64,000 nucleotides of DNA from Nocardia pneumoniae NBRC 100136 (GTDB lineage: Bacteria; Actinomycetota; Actinomycetes; Mycobacteriales; Mycobacteriaceae): NCBI RefSeq assembly GCF_000308755.1, contig NZ_BAGF01000058.1:62001-126000 (forward strand). The letters are read 5' to 3'. Made by a program: the position numbers and the translations under genes. The notes under the pieces are model-generated. The model was given only the letters and a program-made list of their open reading frames with translations. It did not search any database and was not told the origin of the DNA. Of this stretch, positions 7,804-17,192 are shown in pieces. Position 1 is the stretch's first letter. Each line of letters starts with the position of its first letter.

Positions 7804-9467
7804 CCGATCGCAGTGCCGTGCCCGGCGGGCACTCCGCGAGTCCGGTGCCGGGCCAGTTCACCCTGGTCCTGCACTCCCACCTGCCCTGGCTGGCCAACCA
7901 CGGTCGCTGGCCGGTCGGCGAGGAATGGCTCTACCAGTCCTGGGCCGCGTCCTATCTGCCGGTCGTCGAGGTCCTGAGAACCCTTGCGGCCGAAGGTCGT
8001 TCGCATCTGCTGAGCCTGGGCATCACACCGGTGCTCGCGGCCCAGCTGGACGACCCGCACTGCCTGGCGGGCATGCATCACTGGCTGGGCAACTGGCAGC
8101 TGCGCGCCGACGAGGCCGCCATGGCGGGCAACGTCGCGCTCGGCAGGCACGAGCACCGCCTGGCCGCCGCGGCGCTGGCCGAATTCGAGCAGCGCTGGCG
8201 ACACGGCGCCGCGCCGGTCTGGCGGGAACTCGTCGACGCCGAAGCGATCGAGTTGCTCGGCGGGCCGCTGGCGCACCCGTTCCAGCCGCTGCTGGATCCA
8301 CGCCTGCGGCAGTTCCAACTCACCGAGGGCCTCGCCGACGCGCGGCGACGCTGGGGCCACACGCCCAGCGGCATCTGGGCGCCGGAGTGCGGCTACACAC
8401 CCGGCATGGAGGTCGGTTACGCCGCCGCGGGTGTGACGCATTTCATGGTCGACGGACCGGCGCTGCGCGGCGACACGACCCTCGGCAGGCCGGTACACGA
8501 CTCCGACGTGATCGCCTTCGGCCGCGATCTCCACGTCAGTTATCGGGTGTGGTCGCCGAAATCCGGCTATCCGGGCCACGGCGCCTACCGTGACTTTCAT
8601 CACTATGACCACGCGACGGGTCTCAAACCCGCCCGGGTCACCGGCAAAACCGTCGCCGGGCCGGACAAGGCGCCCTACGACCCGGAGCTGGCCGCCGCGG
8701 CGGTGGCACGCGACGTGGACGATTTCGTGCAGACCGTGCGCGAGCGGTTGGTCGCCGAGTCCGCGCGGATCGGGCGGCCCGCGCTGGTCGTCGCCGCGTT
8801 CGACACCGAACTGTTCGGCCACTGGTGGCACGAGGGCCCGCAATGGCTGGCCCAGGTGCTGCGCGCGCTGCCCGCGGCGGGCATCACCGTCGGCACGCTC
8901 GCCGACGCGCGCGAGCGCGGTTACCTGGGCGAACCGGTTCCGCTGGCCGACTCGTCCTGGGGTTCGGGCAAGGATTGGCGGGTGTGGGCGGGCGAGCAGG
9001 TGCGCGACCTGGTCGAGCTCAACGACGACATCGTGCGGCTCACGCTGGACACCGTCGACAAGATGCGCGCGGCCCAGGGCGGCGCGCCCGGCTTGCGCGA
9101 GCAGGTCGCCGATCAACTGCTGCGCGAGGCGATCCTGACCGTGTCGAGCGACTGGGCGTTCATGGTCAGCAAGGACTCCGCGGCGGGCTACGCGCGCGAC
9201 CGCGCGCACCGGCACGCGCACGCGGTGCGGGAGATCGCCGCGGCCGTCGGGGCGGGCCAAGTCGCCAAAGCACGGCAGTTGGCGGCAGGATGGGGGGCGG
9301 CTGACGGACTCTTCCCCGCCGTGGACGCGCGACGACTCACCTCCGCGGGGCCCGTACCCGGCACAACCGGGGCAGCATCCGCCACCGCGCCGGGATCGGG
9401 CTCCGCCACCGCGAACCAGAGCCACGACCCAGCGGACCAGGGCTTCGCCGCAGAAGGACGTGCATGA
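7800..9467 (+). CDS. GH57 alpha-1,4-glucan branching enzyme-like protein (Rv3031-type)
   Basis: 555 residues in glycoside hydrolase family 57. Motif 1 is HSHLPWL (about residue 25). The nucleophile Glu lies in WAPECGYTPGM (about 195) and the acid/base Asp in AFDTELFGHWWHEGP (about 334). Family members branch or transfer alpha-1,4-glucan chains. The TTG at 7800 overlaps the previous stop (TTGA), suggesting coupling. The last 60 or so residues are Ala/Gly/Ser-rich and probably disordered. Cytosolic assembly of the methylglucose polysaccharide backbone is inferred from synteny. Confidence 0.9.
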   Translation: MTDRSAVPGGHSASPVPGQFTLVLHSHLPWLANHGRWPVGEEWLYQSWAASYLPVVEVLRTLAAEGRSHLLSLGITPVLAAQLDDPHCLAGMHHWLGNWQLRADEAAMAGNVALGRHEHRLAAAALAEFEQRWRHGAAPVWRELVDAEAIELLGGPLAHPFQPLLDPRLRQFQLTEGLADARRRWGHTPSGIWAPECGYTPGMEVGYAAAGVTHFMVDGPALRGDTTLGRPVHDSDVIAFGRDLHVSYRVWSPKSGYPGHGAYRDFHHYDHATGLKPARVTGKTVAGPDKAPYDPELAAAAVARDVDDFVQTVRERLVAESARIGRPALVVAAFDTELFGHWWHEGPQWLAQVLRALPAAGITVGTLADARERGYLGEPVPLADSSWGSGKDWRVWAGEQVRDLVELNDDIVRLTLDTVDKMRAAQGGAPGLREQVADQLLREAILTVSSDWAFMVSKDSAAGYARDRAHRHAHAVREIAAAVGAGQVAKARQLAAGWGAADGLFPAVDARRLTSAGPVPGTTGAASATAPGSGSATANQSHDPADQGFAAEGRA

Positions 9468-10717
9468 AGATCTTGATGGTGTCGTGGGAGTACCCGCCGG
9501 TCGTGGTCGGCGGGCTCGGCAGACACGTGCATCACCTCGCTGTCGAACTGGCCCGCGCGGGCCATGAGGTGGTCGTCCTGTCCCGGCGCCCCTCCGGCAC
9601 CGACTCCTCGACCCATCCCACTCACTCGTTCATCGCCGAAGGGGTGCTGGTGGTCGCCGTCGCCGAAGACCCGCCGGTGTTCGATTTCGGCGAGGACATG
9701 CTCGCCTGGACGCTGGCCATGGGCCACGCGATGGTGCGCGCGGGCGTCGCCCTCGGCAAGCCGGGCATCGGCGACGGCTGGACGCCGGACGTGGTGCACG
9801 CGCACGACTGGCTGGTCGCCCACCCCGGCATCGCGCTGGCCGAGTACTACGACGTGCCGCTGGTGTCGACCATTCACGCCACCGAGGCCGGACGGCACAG
9901 CGGCTGGGTCGCGGGCAAGGTCAACAAGCAGGTGCACTCGGTCGAATGGTGGCTGGCCAACGAATCCGACGCGCTGATCACCTGCTCGGCGTCCATGCAG
10001 GACGAGGTCGAGCGGCTCTACGGTCCGGAGCGCATCCCGATGACGGTGATCCGCAATGGAATCGACGTGGGCGCCTGGACCTTCCGTCCGCGCTCGCCGC
10101 GCAGCGGTCCGCCGCGGCTGCTGTACGTGGGCAGGCTGGAGTACGAGAAGGGTGTGCAGGACGCGATCGCGGCGCTGCCGCGCATCCGCCGCGCCCACCC
10201 CGGCACCACGCTGACCATCGCCGGTGTCGGCACCCAGTTCGAGTGGCTGCGCGAACGCGCCAGGGTGCACCGGGTCGCCCGCGCGGTGAACTTCGCCGGA
10301 CAACTCGACCACGAGGAACTGCTCGGCTGGCTGCACGGCGCGGACGCGATCGTGCTGCCGAGCCGGTATGAACCCTTCGGCATCGTCGCCTTGGAGGCGG
10401 CCGCCGCGGGCACCCCGTTGGTCACGTCGACCGCCGGCGGGCTGGGCGAGGCCGTGATCGACGGCGTCACCGGAGCCTCCTTCGCTCCCGCGGACGTCGA
10501 CGGCTTGGTCGAGGCGGTCCGCGCCACCCTCGACGACCCGGCCGCCGCCCAGCAGCGGGCCTACGCCGCCCGGGAACGGCTCACCGCCGATTTCGCGTGG
10601 GACGTGGTGGCCGCGGAAACCGCCCAGGTGTACCACTCGGCCAAGCGGCGAGTGCGCAATCCGCTGGGCCGCCCGACCATCGTCGAACGCCCGCTCCCGG
10701 AACGCGATCCGGCATGA
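9464..10717 (+). CDS. GT4-family glucosyltransferase (Rv3032-type)
   Basis: A 417-residue GT-B glycosyltransferase. The N-terminal acceptor half starts MKILMVSWEYPPVVVGGLGR and has HAHDWLVAHPG. The nucleotide-sugar half has LLYVGRLEYEKG and the E-x7-E motif in EPFGIVALE. In mycobacteria the orthologous enzyme elongates alpha-1,4-glucan for methylglucose lipopolysaccharide and capsular glucan. It overlaps the GH57 stop by ATGA, forming a tight three-gene operon with the methyltransferase. Confidence 0.93.
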   Translation: MKILMVSWEYPPVVVGGLGRHVHHLAVELARAGHEVVVLSRRPSGTDSSTHPTHSFIAEGVLVVAVAEDPPVFDFGEDMLAWTLAMGHAMVRAGVALGKPGIGDGWTPDVVHAHDWLVAHPGIALAEYYDVPLVSTIHATEAGRHSGWVAGKVNKQVHSVEWWLANESDALITCSASMQDEVERLYGPERIPMTVIRNGIDVGAWTFRPRSPRSGPPRLLYVGRLEYEKGVQDAIAALPRIRRAHPGTTLTIAGVGTQFEWLRERARVHRVARAVNFAGQLDHEELLGWLHGADAIVLPSRYEPFGIVALEAAAAGTPLVTSTAGGLGEAVIDGVTGASFAPADVDGLVEAVRATLDDPAAAQQRAYAARERLTADFAWDVVAAETAQVYHSAKRRVRNPLGRPTIVERPLPERDPA

Positions 10718-10723
10718 CTCCGA

Positions 10724-11269
10724 TCACTTCTCGAGCTTCTTGACGATGCGCTCGACAGTGAGCCAGGTGCGGGTGGTGATGTCCTTGCCGTACGTCTTGT
10801 CCAGCCAGGCCATGAAGTTCGGGGTCTTGCCCGGATCGCTGTTGTCGATCACCGCGAGGAAGGCGCGCGCCGCCTTGTCGTAGCCGACGATCCGGGTGAG
10901 CGGGTCGGGTTGGTCGGGCAGCGTCTTCGGCGGCTCGGCGGTGTCCTTGAGGAACGTCGCGATCAGATAGGTACCGCGCCCGTGCGTCAGGCCGTGGAAC
11001 GGGTCGGTGTCCAGCAGCGCGCGCAGTTCCTCGTAGCTGCGGATGATCGTGCCGCCGCCGATCCCCAGTTCCGCACTCAGCGCCCGCTGGATGCGCTCCT
11101 CCAGCGCGGGCACGTCGGTCTCCGCGCTGTGGAACACGATATTGCCGCTGGCCAGCACCGAGCCGACGTGATCGAACCCGAGTGATTCGAACACCGCCCG
11201 CAATTTCGCGTTGCTCATGTTCGGATTGCTCGGCATGATCCCGCGCAACAGTGCGGCGTAGGCAGTCAT
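10724..11269 (-). CDS. DUF1697 family protein
   Basis: The ATG at 11269 gives 181 residues starting MTAYAALLRGIMPSNPNM, which matches the DUF1697 opening (LLRGINVG-like). VLASGNIVFHS and the C-terminal TPNFMAWLDKTYG also fit. The function of the family is unknown. It converges on the GT4 gene with only 6 bp between stops. It does not belong to the Rv3030-Rv3041c order and looks like a small insertion. Confidence 0.82.
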   Translation of the reverse strand: MTAYAALLRGIMPSNPNMSNAKLRAVFESLGFDHVGSVLASGNIVFHSAETDVPALEERIQRALSAELGIGGGTIIRSYEELRALLDTDPFHGLTHGRGTYLIATFLKDTAEPPKTLPDQPDPLTRIVGYDKAARAFLAVIDNSDPGKTPNFMAWLDKTYGKDITTRTWLTVERIVKKLEK

Positions 11270-11403
11270 ACCGCCGAACCTACTCGACCACTCCGACAAG
11301 CCCACCGATCTCGCCGGGCGACTGCCTCGGCTTCGCCAGGACGAGGGCGATCCCGCGAACGGGCTCCTCCGGCAGCGCCCGACAAGCGGTCCGGCGCGGC
11401 CCG

Positions 11404-12153
11404 TCAGGCGGTTTGGGTGGCGCCGTTCTTCTTGCGGGCGATGTCTTCCAGCGCCGCAAGGTATTTGGCGCGTTCTTCGGCGCCCGCCTCCCAAGCCGCC
11501 TTGCGGTTCTTGACCACCTTGGCCGGTGCGCCGACGGCGATGCTGTAGTCCGGGATGTCGCCCTTGACCACGGCGTGCGCGCCGAGCACGCAACCGCGGC
11601 CGACGCGGGTCTCGCGCAGCACGGTCACCTTGGCGGCGATCCAGGTGTCGGGTCCGATGCGGACCGGGCTCTTCACGATGCCCTGGTCCTTGATCGGCAC
11701 GGTGATGTCGTCCATCTTGTGGTCGAAGTCGCAGATGTAGCACCAGTCGGCGACCAGCGTCGACTCACCGATCTCGATGTCGAGGTAGGTGTTGACGACG
11801 TTGTCCTTGCCGAACACCACCTTGTCGCCGATGCGCAGCGAACCCTCGTGGCAGCGGATGGCGTTGCCGTCGCCGATGTGCACCCAGCGCCCGATCTCCA
11901 TCCGGCCCAGCTCGGGCGTCGCGTGGATCTCCACCCGGCGGCCGAGGAACACCATGCCGCGCAGCACGATGTGCGGGTTGGCCAGACGGAACTTGAGCAG
12001 CCGGTAATAGCGCACCAGATACCACGGCGTGTACGCCCGGTTCGCGAGCACCCAGCGCAGCGACGCCAGCGTCAGAAATCGCGCCTGCCCCGGATCCCGG
12101 CGGCGCGAACCCCGCCAGCGCGAGCGCAACGGTGCGCCCCACATGCTCGTCAC
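11404..12153 (-). CDS. Left-handed beta-helix acyltransferase (Rv3034c-type)
   Basis: The GTG at 12153 has AGGAG 8 bp upstream and gives 249 residues. Hexapeptide repeats ([LIV]-G-x4) run from about residue 85: IGRWVHIGDGNAI, IGDKVVFG, IGPDTWIAAKVTVL and GRGCVLGAHAVVKGDI. This is the trimeric acetyl/acyltransferase fold. The M. tuberculosis counterpart lies in the methylglucose lipopolysaccharide locus and is a candidate for adding short acyl groups to that glycan. The acyl donor and acceptor are inferred, not shown. Confidence 0.87.
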   Translation of the reverse strand: MTSMWGAPLRSRWRGSRRRDPGQARFLTLASLRWVLANRAYTPWYLVRYYRLLKFRLANPHIVLRGMVFLGRRVEIHATPELGRMEIGRWVHIGDGNAIRCHEGSLRIGDKVVFGKDNVVNTYLDIEIGESTLVADWCYICDFDHKMDDITVPIKDQGIVKSPVRIGPDTWIAAKVTVLRETRVGRGCVLGAHAVVKGDIPDYSIAVGAPAKVVKNRKAAWEAGAEERAKYLAALEDIARKKNGATQTA

Positions 12154-12428
12154 GAACGGTTCTCCTGTCGTGGTCCTACCGGCTGCCGCCCGCCTCGGCG
12201 GCGACGGATAGAGCCTATCGCTCGCATTCAGCACCGAGACGAGCACCCGCGACGACAACAGCGGGACTCGTTCACCCCCGCACGGGCCTCCCGTACAGTG
12301 ACTCGTGCGCCGGCGACGGCGACGGCGAACCCCTCCGGTGTGAAGACCGTTCCGCCGGGCGCGGTTCGAGAATCTCAGCGAGAATCTCCACGGTCTCGTG
12401 CGAGCCAACGACGACAGGAGTGCGGCAG

Positions 12429-13757
12429 GTGCGAAGCGGCGGCGTACTGGCTACTTCCATGTGGCGACCGTCCCGGAAGCGTGCCGCGGCCGTGCTTGCC
12501 GCGGTCGCGGCGCTGGCCTTGACCGGCTGCGGCACCGATGTCGACGACATCACCGTCGGTTCGGGCAAAGGATGGACCGCCGCCTACCACGACGGCCGCA
12601 ACAGCGGCGCCAGTCCGGTCACCGGCTCCCGGAAGCTGGCGCTGAGCTGGTCGCGCCCGGTCGGCGGGCCGATCGCGCAGCCGGTCACGCTGGGCCCCGA
12701 CGGTCAGATGTTCGTCACCACGCGCCTGCCGAACTGCGCGATCTTCTCCTTCCAGATGGCCACCGGACGCAAACGGTTCTGCAACGCGCTCGGCCCGAGC
12801 GCGATCGCCGCGCCCTCGGCCGTCGACGGCATGACCAACGTCTACGTCGGCGACGACAGCAAGGTGAACGCGTTCAACTACCTGGGGCAGCCCCGGTGGA
12901 GCACACCGGTCGCCGGGACGCCGGTCTCGGTGCAGTTCACCGGTGACGGCACGCTGCTGACGGTCACCCAGTCCGGCCAGATCGACGTGTTGTCGCGGCA
13001 GACCGGCGAGCGCCTCGTGCCGACGGTGCAGCTGCTCGGCGAGCCGGATTTCCTCGCGAACGCCGGTCTCACCTGGCCCGCCGCGGGCCAGGGACTCGAC
13101 GACTGCGCGACCGGAGGACCGCAGTGCCCGGTCGCGAACATCTCCCCCATCGACGCCTCCAGCGGCCGCTTCTACGTGACGCTGTGGCAGCCGGGCAAGC
13201 CCGTCGCTGCGCTGGTCGCGCTTCGCTACGCCGACGGCAAGATCAAGCGGGAATGGAGCGCCGACCTGCTGGAACGCGGTAGCGCGACCAGCCCGGCCCT
13301 GTCCGCGGACGGCTCCACCCTCTACGTCGGCGACAACAGCGACCGCCTGATCGCGCTCGACACCGCCGACGGGCGGACCAAGTGGGTCCAGCGGCTGGAC
13401 TGGACGCCGCGCGGCGGCATCTCGGTCTCCAGCGATGGCTTGATCATCCCGTCCGGCGACGACGGTTACCTGCTCGCGCTGCGCGACAAGGGCGACGCCG
13501 TCGAAACGGTCTGGGAGCGCAAGGATCTCGCGTTGCACGGCACCGCGGCGCAGACGGCGGGCGATACCGGCTACGCCATCGCGGCGATCGGCGAGGGCCT
13601 GAACCTGGTCACCTTCGACACCCGGACCGGCGCGACGCTCGATTCCGATGTCCTCCCCGGCGCCCAGGGCGCCACCACCGGCACGTCGGTCGGCGCCAAG
13701 GGCGAGGTCGTGGTCGCCACCCGCATCGGCGAGATCTTCGCCTTCAAGCCGGAATAG
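12429..13757 (+). CDS. Beta-propeller lipoprotein (PQQ-like repeats, Rv3035-type)
   Basis: The GTG at 12429 with AGGAG upstream gives 442 residues. The N-terminus is a lipoprotein signal: RKR, a hydrophobic Ala/Leu run and the lipobox LTGC. Repeats such as MTNVYVGDDSKVNAFN and STLYVGDNSDRLIALDTADG are blades of an 8-bladed PQQ-like propeller. It should be anchored outside the membrane as a binding or scaffold protein. Function is unknown; neighbours suggest an envelope role. Confidence 0.87.
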   Translation: MRSGGVLATSMWRPSRKRAAAVLAAVAALALTGCGTDVDDITVGSGKGWTAAYHDGRNSGASPVTGSRKLALSWSRPVGGPIAQPVTLGPDGQMFVTTRLPNCAIFSFQMATGRKRFCNALGPSAIAAPSAVDGMTNVYVGDDSKVNAFNYLGQPRWSTPVAGTPVSVQFTGDGTLLTVTQSGQIDVLSRQTGERLVPTVQLLGEPDFLANAGLTWPAAGQGLDDCATGGPQCPVANISPIDASSGRFYVTLWQPGKPVAALVALRYADGKIKREWSADLLERGSATSPALSADGSTLYVGDNSDRLIALDTADGRTKWVQRLDWTPRGGISVSSDGLIIPSGDDGYLLALRDKGDAVETVWERKDLALHGTAAQTAGDTGYAIAAIGEGLNLVTFDTRTGATLDSDVLPGAQGATTGTSVGAKGEVVVATRIGEIFAFKPE

Positions 13758-13865
13758 CGACCAGCCAGCGCGGCGGCGATGCTGGTCGCCCAGCCTGGCC
13801 GACTCGTTCATCGGCGTCCCCGCGCATGCGCTCATGCTGGGTCACTGCATGGGTATGCCTCCGTG

Positions 13866-15065
13866 TCAGGGGGTGGCGCAGAGGAAAACAGTGGCGGTAC
13901 GGCCTATGCGGGTGATGACGAGGGTGTGCGGCCTTGTGCCTCGGAGTTTCATGCGGGCGCGCAGGGCATCGGGGTCGATGTCGACGCCGCGGGTGAGGAT
14001 TTCCAGGGGGCCGCAGTCGCGGCGATGGAGTTCGGCGCGCAAGGCTTTCTCGCGGAAGTCCATGCGGTCGAGGATGCGGAAGCCGCGCACGCCCTCGGGG
14101 ACGGTGTCGCCGGTGAGGTAGGCGATGCGGGGATCCAGTTGCCACAGGCCGTGTTTCGCGGCGTAATGACGGACGAGACCGGCGCGCACCACGGCGCCGT
14201 CCGGGTCGATGATCCATTCTCCCGGCGCGCGCTCGCCGATGTCGTCGGGTTCGGCGTCGGTGATGGTCCAGGCGGTGCCGGTCGATGAGAGCACCGTGGC
14301 ACGACGGGTGACCCCCGGTTCGGTGAGTCCTGGGGACCACAGGCAGGCCTCGCGCACCGCGCCGTCCAGGGAGACGACCTCGATCTCACCCGACCAGTCC
14401 AGGCGGTCGAAATCCAGTCCAGGAGCGCATTTCACGGCCAGATCGCGGCCCTGGTAGGCCGTGAGCAGGTCCGGCAGCGGCGGCTGCAACTTGGCCGGAT
14501 CGTGGGTGCGCCGACCGGCGGCACGCCGCGCCGGGTCGGCGACGACCACGGTGTCGCTGCTGCTCGGATGCAGCGCGTCCGCCTTGGCCAGCACCACATT
14601 CCGTGCTGGCGACGCACCCGATTCCCCTACCGGAAACCAGCGTTGCCCGAGATTGTGCGCGGCGATGGCGAGCCGCACTTCGTCCAGATCGCTGCCCACC
14701 ACGGCCGGGCACACCCGCGCCAGCTCGACGAGTTCGGCGCCGATCGAGCAGGTGACGTCGTGCACCGGACGCCCGGCCAGTCGCGCGGCCCGGTGCCGGG
14801 CGACGGCGGTCGGGGTCGCCTGTTGCAGGGCGTCGTCGGTGAACAGCCACTCCCCCGCATCGGCGAGTTTGGCCAGGGCGCGGCGGCGCAGCCGGACCGT
14901 CTCGACCAGAGCCGCGGCCCGGTCACCGTGCGCGCTGCGCACCTGCTCGAGATCCTTCAGCACAGATGCCGGGGTCAGTGTCAGCCGATCCACCCTGGCC
15001 AGCGCGGCCCGACCGGTCGCGCTGGCCAGGTACCCGACGTCATCGCGGGTGAAGCGATAGCCCAC
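13866..15065 (-). CDS. THUMP-like-domain SAM methyltransferase (Rv3037c-type)
   Basis: The GTG at 15065 with GGGGGAA upstream gives 399 residues starting VGYRFTRDDVGYLASATGRAAL. The central part contains VHDVTCSIGAELVEL and VVGSDLDEVRLAIAAHN, a degenerate SAM-binding site, and VVVADPARRAAGRRTHDP, an RNA-methyltransferase-like DPPR-type motif. The C-terminus is a THUMP-like domain. The M. tuberculosis counterpart has been listed as a methyltransferase near the methylglucose polysaccharide genes, but the fold fits RNA modification as well. Confidence 0.8.
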   Translation of the reverse strand: MGYRFTRDDVGYLASATGRAALARVDRLTLTPASVLKDLEQVRSAHGDRAAALVETVRLRRRALAKLADAGEWLFTDDALQQATPTAVARHRAARLAGRPVHDVTCSIGAELVELARVCPAVVGSDLDEVRLAIAAHNLGQRWFPVGESGASPARNVVLAKADALHPSSSDTVVVADPARRAAGRRTHDPAKLQPPLPDLLTAYQGRDLAVKCAPGLDFDRLDWSGEIEVVSLDGAVREACLWSPGLTEPGVTRRATVLSSTGTAWTITDAEPDDIGERAPGEWIIDPDGAVVRAGLVRHYAAKHGLWQLDPRIAYLTGDTVPEGVRGFRILDRMDFREKALRAELHRRDCGPLEILTRGVDIDPDALRARMKLRGTRPHTLVITRIGRTATVFLCATP

Positions 15066-15261
15066 TACCGATTCCCCCGCATGATTCCGGCAATCGCGAT
15101 CGTGCCGGTGGCGATCCTGCCAGCCCTCGCCCGGTGACCGTTTCCGCAGCGTTCCATGTCCGGATTCGGAAACGGCGACACGGGCTCGCACCCACCCGTC
15201 TCGGCAGCACCGACCGTGCCGCCGAGGTGGGCGATGCGATCACGATGCGGATCGCGATCCA

Positions 15262-16239
15262 CTACTTCCCGGCGGCGCTTGGCTTCACGCCGGTGATCAT
15301 GGCGTTGTAGAAGAACTGGCGCGGAACCACGCGACGCATGACGTTCTCGTCCACCCAGCTCAGCCCCAGCCATGCGCGGTACATCGCCATCCGGTAGCGC
15401 CAGGTGAGCTTCTCGGCGGGCACGGCCGCCTCGAAGGTGCGCACCGGCCAGCCCCACAGCGCGGCGGCGAATTCCTCGGTCTTGGCGGACACGTCGACGG
15501 CGCCCGCCGAGCGCGCCATCGCCTCCAGCGTGCTCGGATCGAAGGTGTGCAGGTCGACGACCGCTTCCAGGGCCGCGGCGCGCGAGGATTCGTCCAGCTC
15601 CTCTTGCGGACGCCGCCAGTCGCTGAGCATAGGAAGCTTGGTGACCGTGGTGGTGGCCTTCCAGGTGATCCGGCCCAGCCAGCGCGCGTAGAAGTTGCCG
15701 ACCGTGGTCGGCTCACCGGCGAACACGAAGCGGCCGCCCGGCTTGAGCACGCGCAGGCACTCCTTCAGCGCCAGCTCGACGTCGGGGATGTGGTGCAGCA
15801 CCGCGTGGCCCACCACCAGATCGAAGGTGTCATCCTCGTAGGGGATGGTCTCCGCGTCGGCGACCCGGCCGTCCACGTCCAGCCCGAGGTTCTGCGCGTT
15901 GCGCAGGGCGACCTTCACCATGCCCGGCGACAGGTCGGTGACCGAACCGGACTTCGCCACCCCCGCCTGCATCAGATTCAGCAGGAAAAAGCCGGTGCCG
16001 CAACCCAGTTCGAGCGCCTTGTCGTAGGGCAGTGGGGCGGGACCGACCGCGGCGTCGAAGCGCCCACGGGCGTATTCGATACAGCGCTCGTCATACGAGA
16101 TGGACCATTTGTCGTCATAGGTCTCGGCTTCCCAGTCGTGGTAGAGCACCTGGGCGAGCTTCGTATCCTTGAGCGCTGCTTCGACCTCCGCCTCGGTGGC
16201 GTGCGGGTTCGGCGCGGGGTCGTCGGGACGTACCGTCAT
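15262..16239 (-). CDS. Class I SAM-dependent methyltransferase (Rv3038c-type)
   Basis: The ATG at 16239 gives 325 residues; a TTG three codons earlier is also possible. Motif I is ALELGCGTGFFLLNLM, motif II SVTDLSPGMVKVA, and motif III FDLVVGHAVLHHIPDVELALKECLRVLKPGGRFVF (quoted in part: VLHHIPDVELALKE). The first 75 residues include LYHDWEAETYDDKWSISYD. The substrate is unknown. It sits in the conserved order just before the enoyl-CoA hydratase. Confidence 0.88.
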   Translation of the reverse strand: MTVRPDDPAPNPHATEAEVEAALKDTKLAQVLYHDWEAETYDDKWSISYDERCIEYARGRFDAAVGPAPLPYDKALELGCGTGFFLLNLMQAGVAKSGSVTDLSPGMVKVALRNAQNLGLDVDGRVADAETIPYEDDTFDLVVGHAVLHHIPDVELALKECLRVLKPGGRFVFAGEPTTVGNFYARWLGRITWKATTTVTKLPMLSDWRRPQEELDESSRAAALEAVVDLHTFDPSTLEAMARSAGAVDVSAKTEEFAAALWGWPVRTFEAAVPAEKLTWRYRMAMYRAWLGLSWVDENVMRRVVPRQFFYNAMITGVKPSAAGK

Positions 16240-16276
16240 GGTCGGCAAGCCTACCCAAATCCCCAGTTGACGCCTG

Positions 16277-17053
16277 CTATCGGCCTACGAATTCGGCCGA
16301 CCCTGGACCGTTGGCCAGATAAGAACCTGTTCCGATCAGGCGATCTTCCGTCGTGAACAGCGCGGACCATTCCGTCCGTGCCCGATCGAGGCCGTGCGGA
16401 CCGGCTTCGAAGACCGCTTTCGCGGCGGCCAGCGCGCGGGCCGGGCCGTCCTCGAACTGCCGCGCCCAGCGCAGCGCGGCGGTGTAGACGTCGTCCGGAG
16501 CGACGACCTCGTCGACCAAACCGAGCGCCTTCGCCTCCTCCGGCTCGACGAAACGACCGGTGTAGACCAGGTCCTTGGCCGGACCCGGTCCGATCAGCAG
16601 GGAAAGCCGCCGGATACCGGCGAGCGGGATCAAGCCCGCCTTGATCTGCGGCAGACCCAGCTTGACGTTGTCACCGATGACGCGGCGGTCGGCGCCGAGG
16701 GCCAGTTCCAGCCCGCCGCCGAGGCAGTAGCCGCTGATCGCCGCCACGGTGGGCTGCGGAATCCTGGCCAGGCAGTTCAGGGCGCGCTGCAGATCGGCCG
16801 CCATGGCACCGGCCTGGTCGATCCCGAGCTCGGACAGCTCGGCAACGTCGTCGCCCGCCGAGAACACCCGCTCGTCGCCGTATACGACCACCGCGGCCAC
16901 GCCCGGATCCGCGGCCACGGCATCCGCCGCCTCGGCCAGCTCCCGCGCCAGCTGCACGTTCACCAGGTTCATCGGCGGGCGGGCGATCCGGAGGACGGCC
17001 ACGCGCCGCTCGGCAGCGCTCTCGGGCAGGTCCAGGGTGACGAATTCGGCCAT
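16277..17053 (-). CDS. echA17: Enoyl-CoA hydratase/isomerase family protein
   Basis: The ATG at 17053 gives 258 residues starting MAEFVTLDLPESAAERRVAV; the frame is open upstream but not conserved-looking. Crotonase features are the oxyanion-hole segments VVYGDERVFSAGDDVAEL and AISGYCLGGGLELALGAD. The residue where classical hydratases carry the second catalytic Glu lies in LPQIKAGLIP. It may hydrate enoyl-CoA in lipid degradation. The symbol rests on position equivalent to Rv3039c. Confidence 0.88.
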   Translation of the reverse strand: MAEFVTLDLPESAAERRVAVLRIARPPMNLVNVQLARELAEAADAVAADPGVAAVVVYGDERVFSAGDDVAELSELGIDQAGAMAADLQRALNCLARIPQPTVAAISGYCLGGGLELALGADRRVIGDNVKLGLPQIKAGLIPLAGIRRLSLLIGPGPAKDLVYTGRFVEPEEAKALGLVDEVVAPDDVYTAALRWARQFEDGPARALAAAKAVFEAGPHGLDRARTEWSALFTTEDRLIGTGSYLANGPGSAEFVGR

Positions 17054-17192
17054 GGGAGGCCACGCTACCGGGTACTCGCATGGGCAAGCGCAGCGAGCGA
17101 ACAAGAGGCACAGCCGAGCACCTGGCTCTGCCGGAGCCGAAGCCCAGCGAGGTGCGAGCCATGGGCACGCGAACCCTCGGGGCACGGTCGCC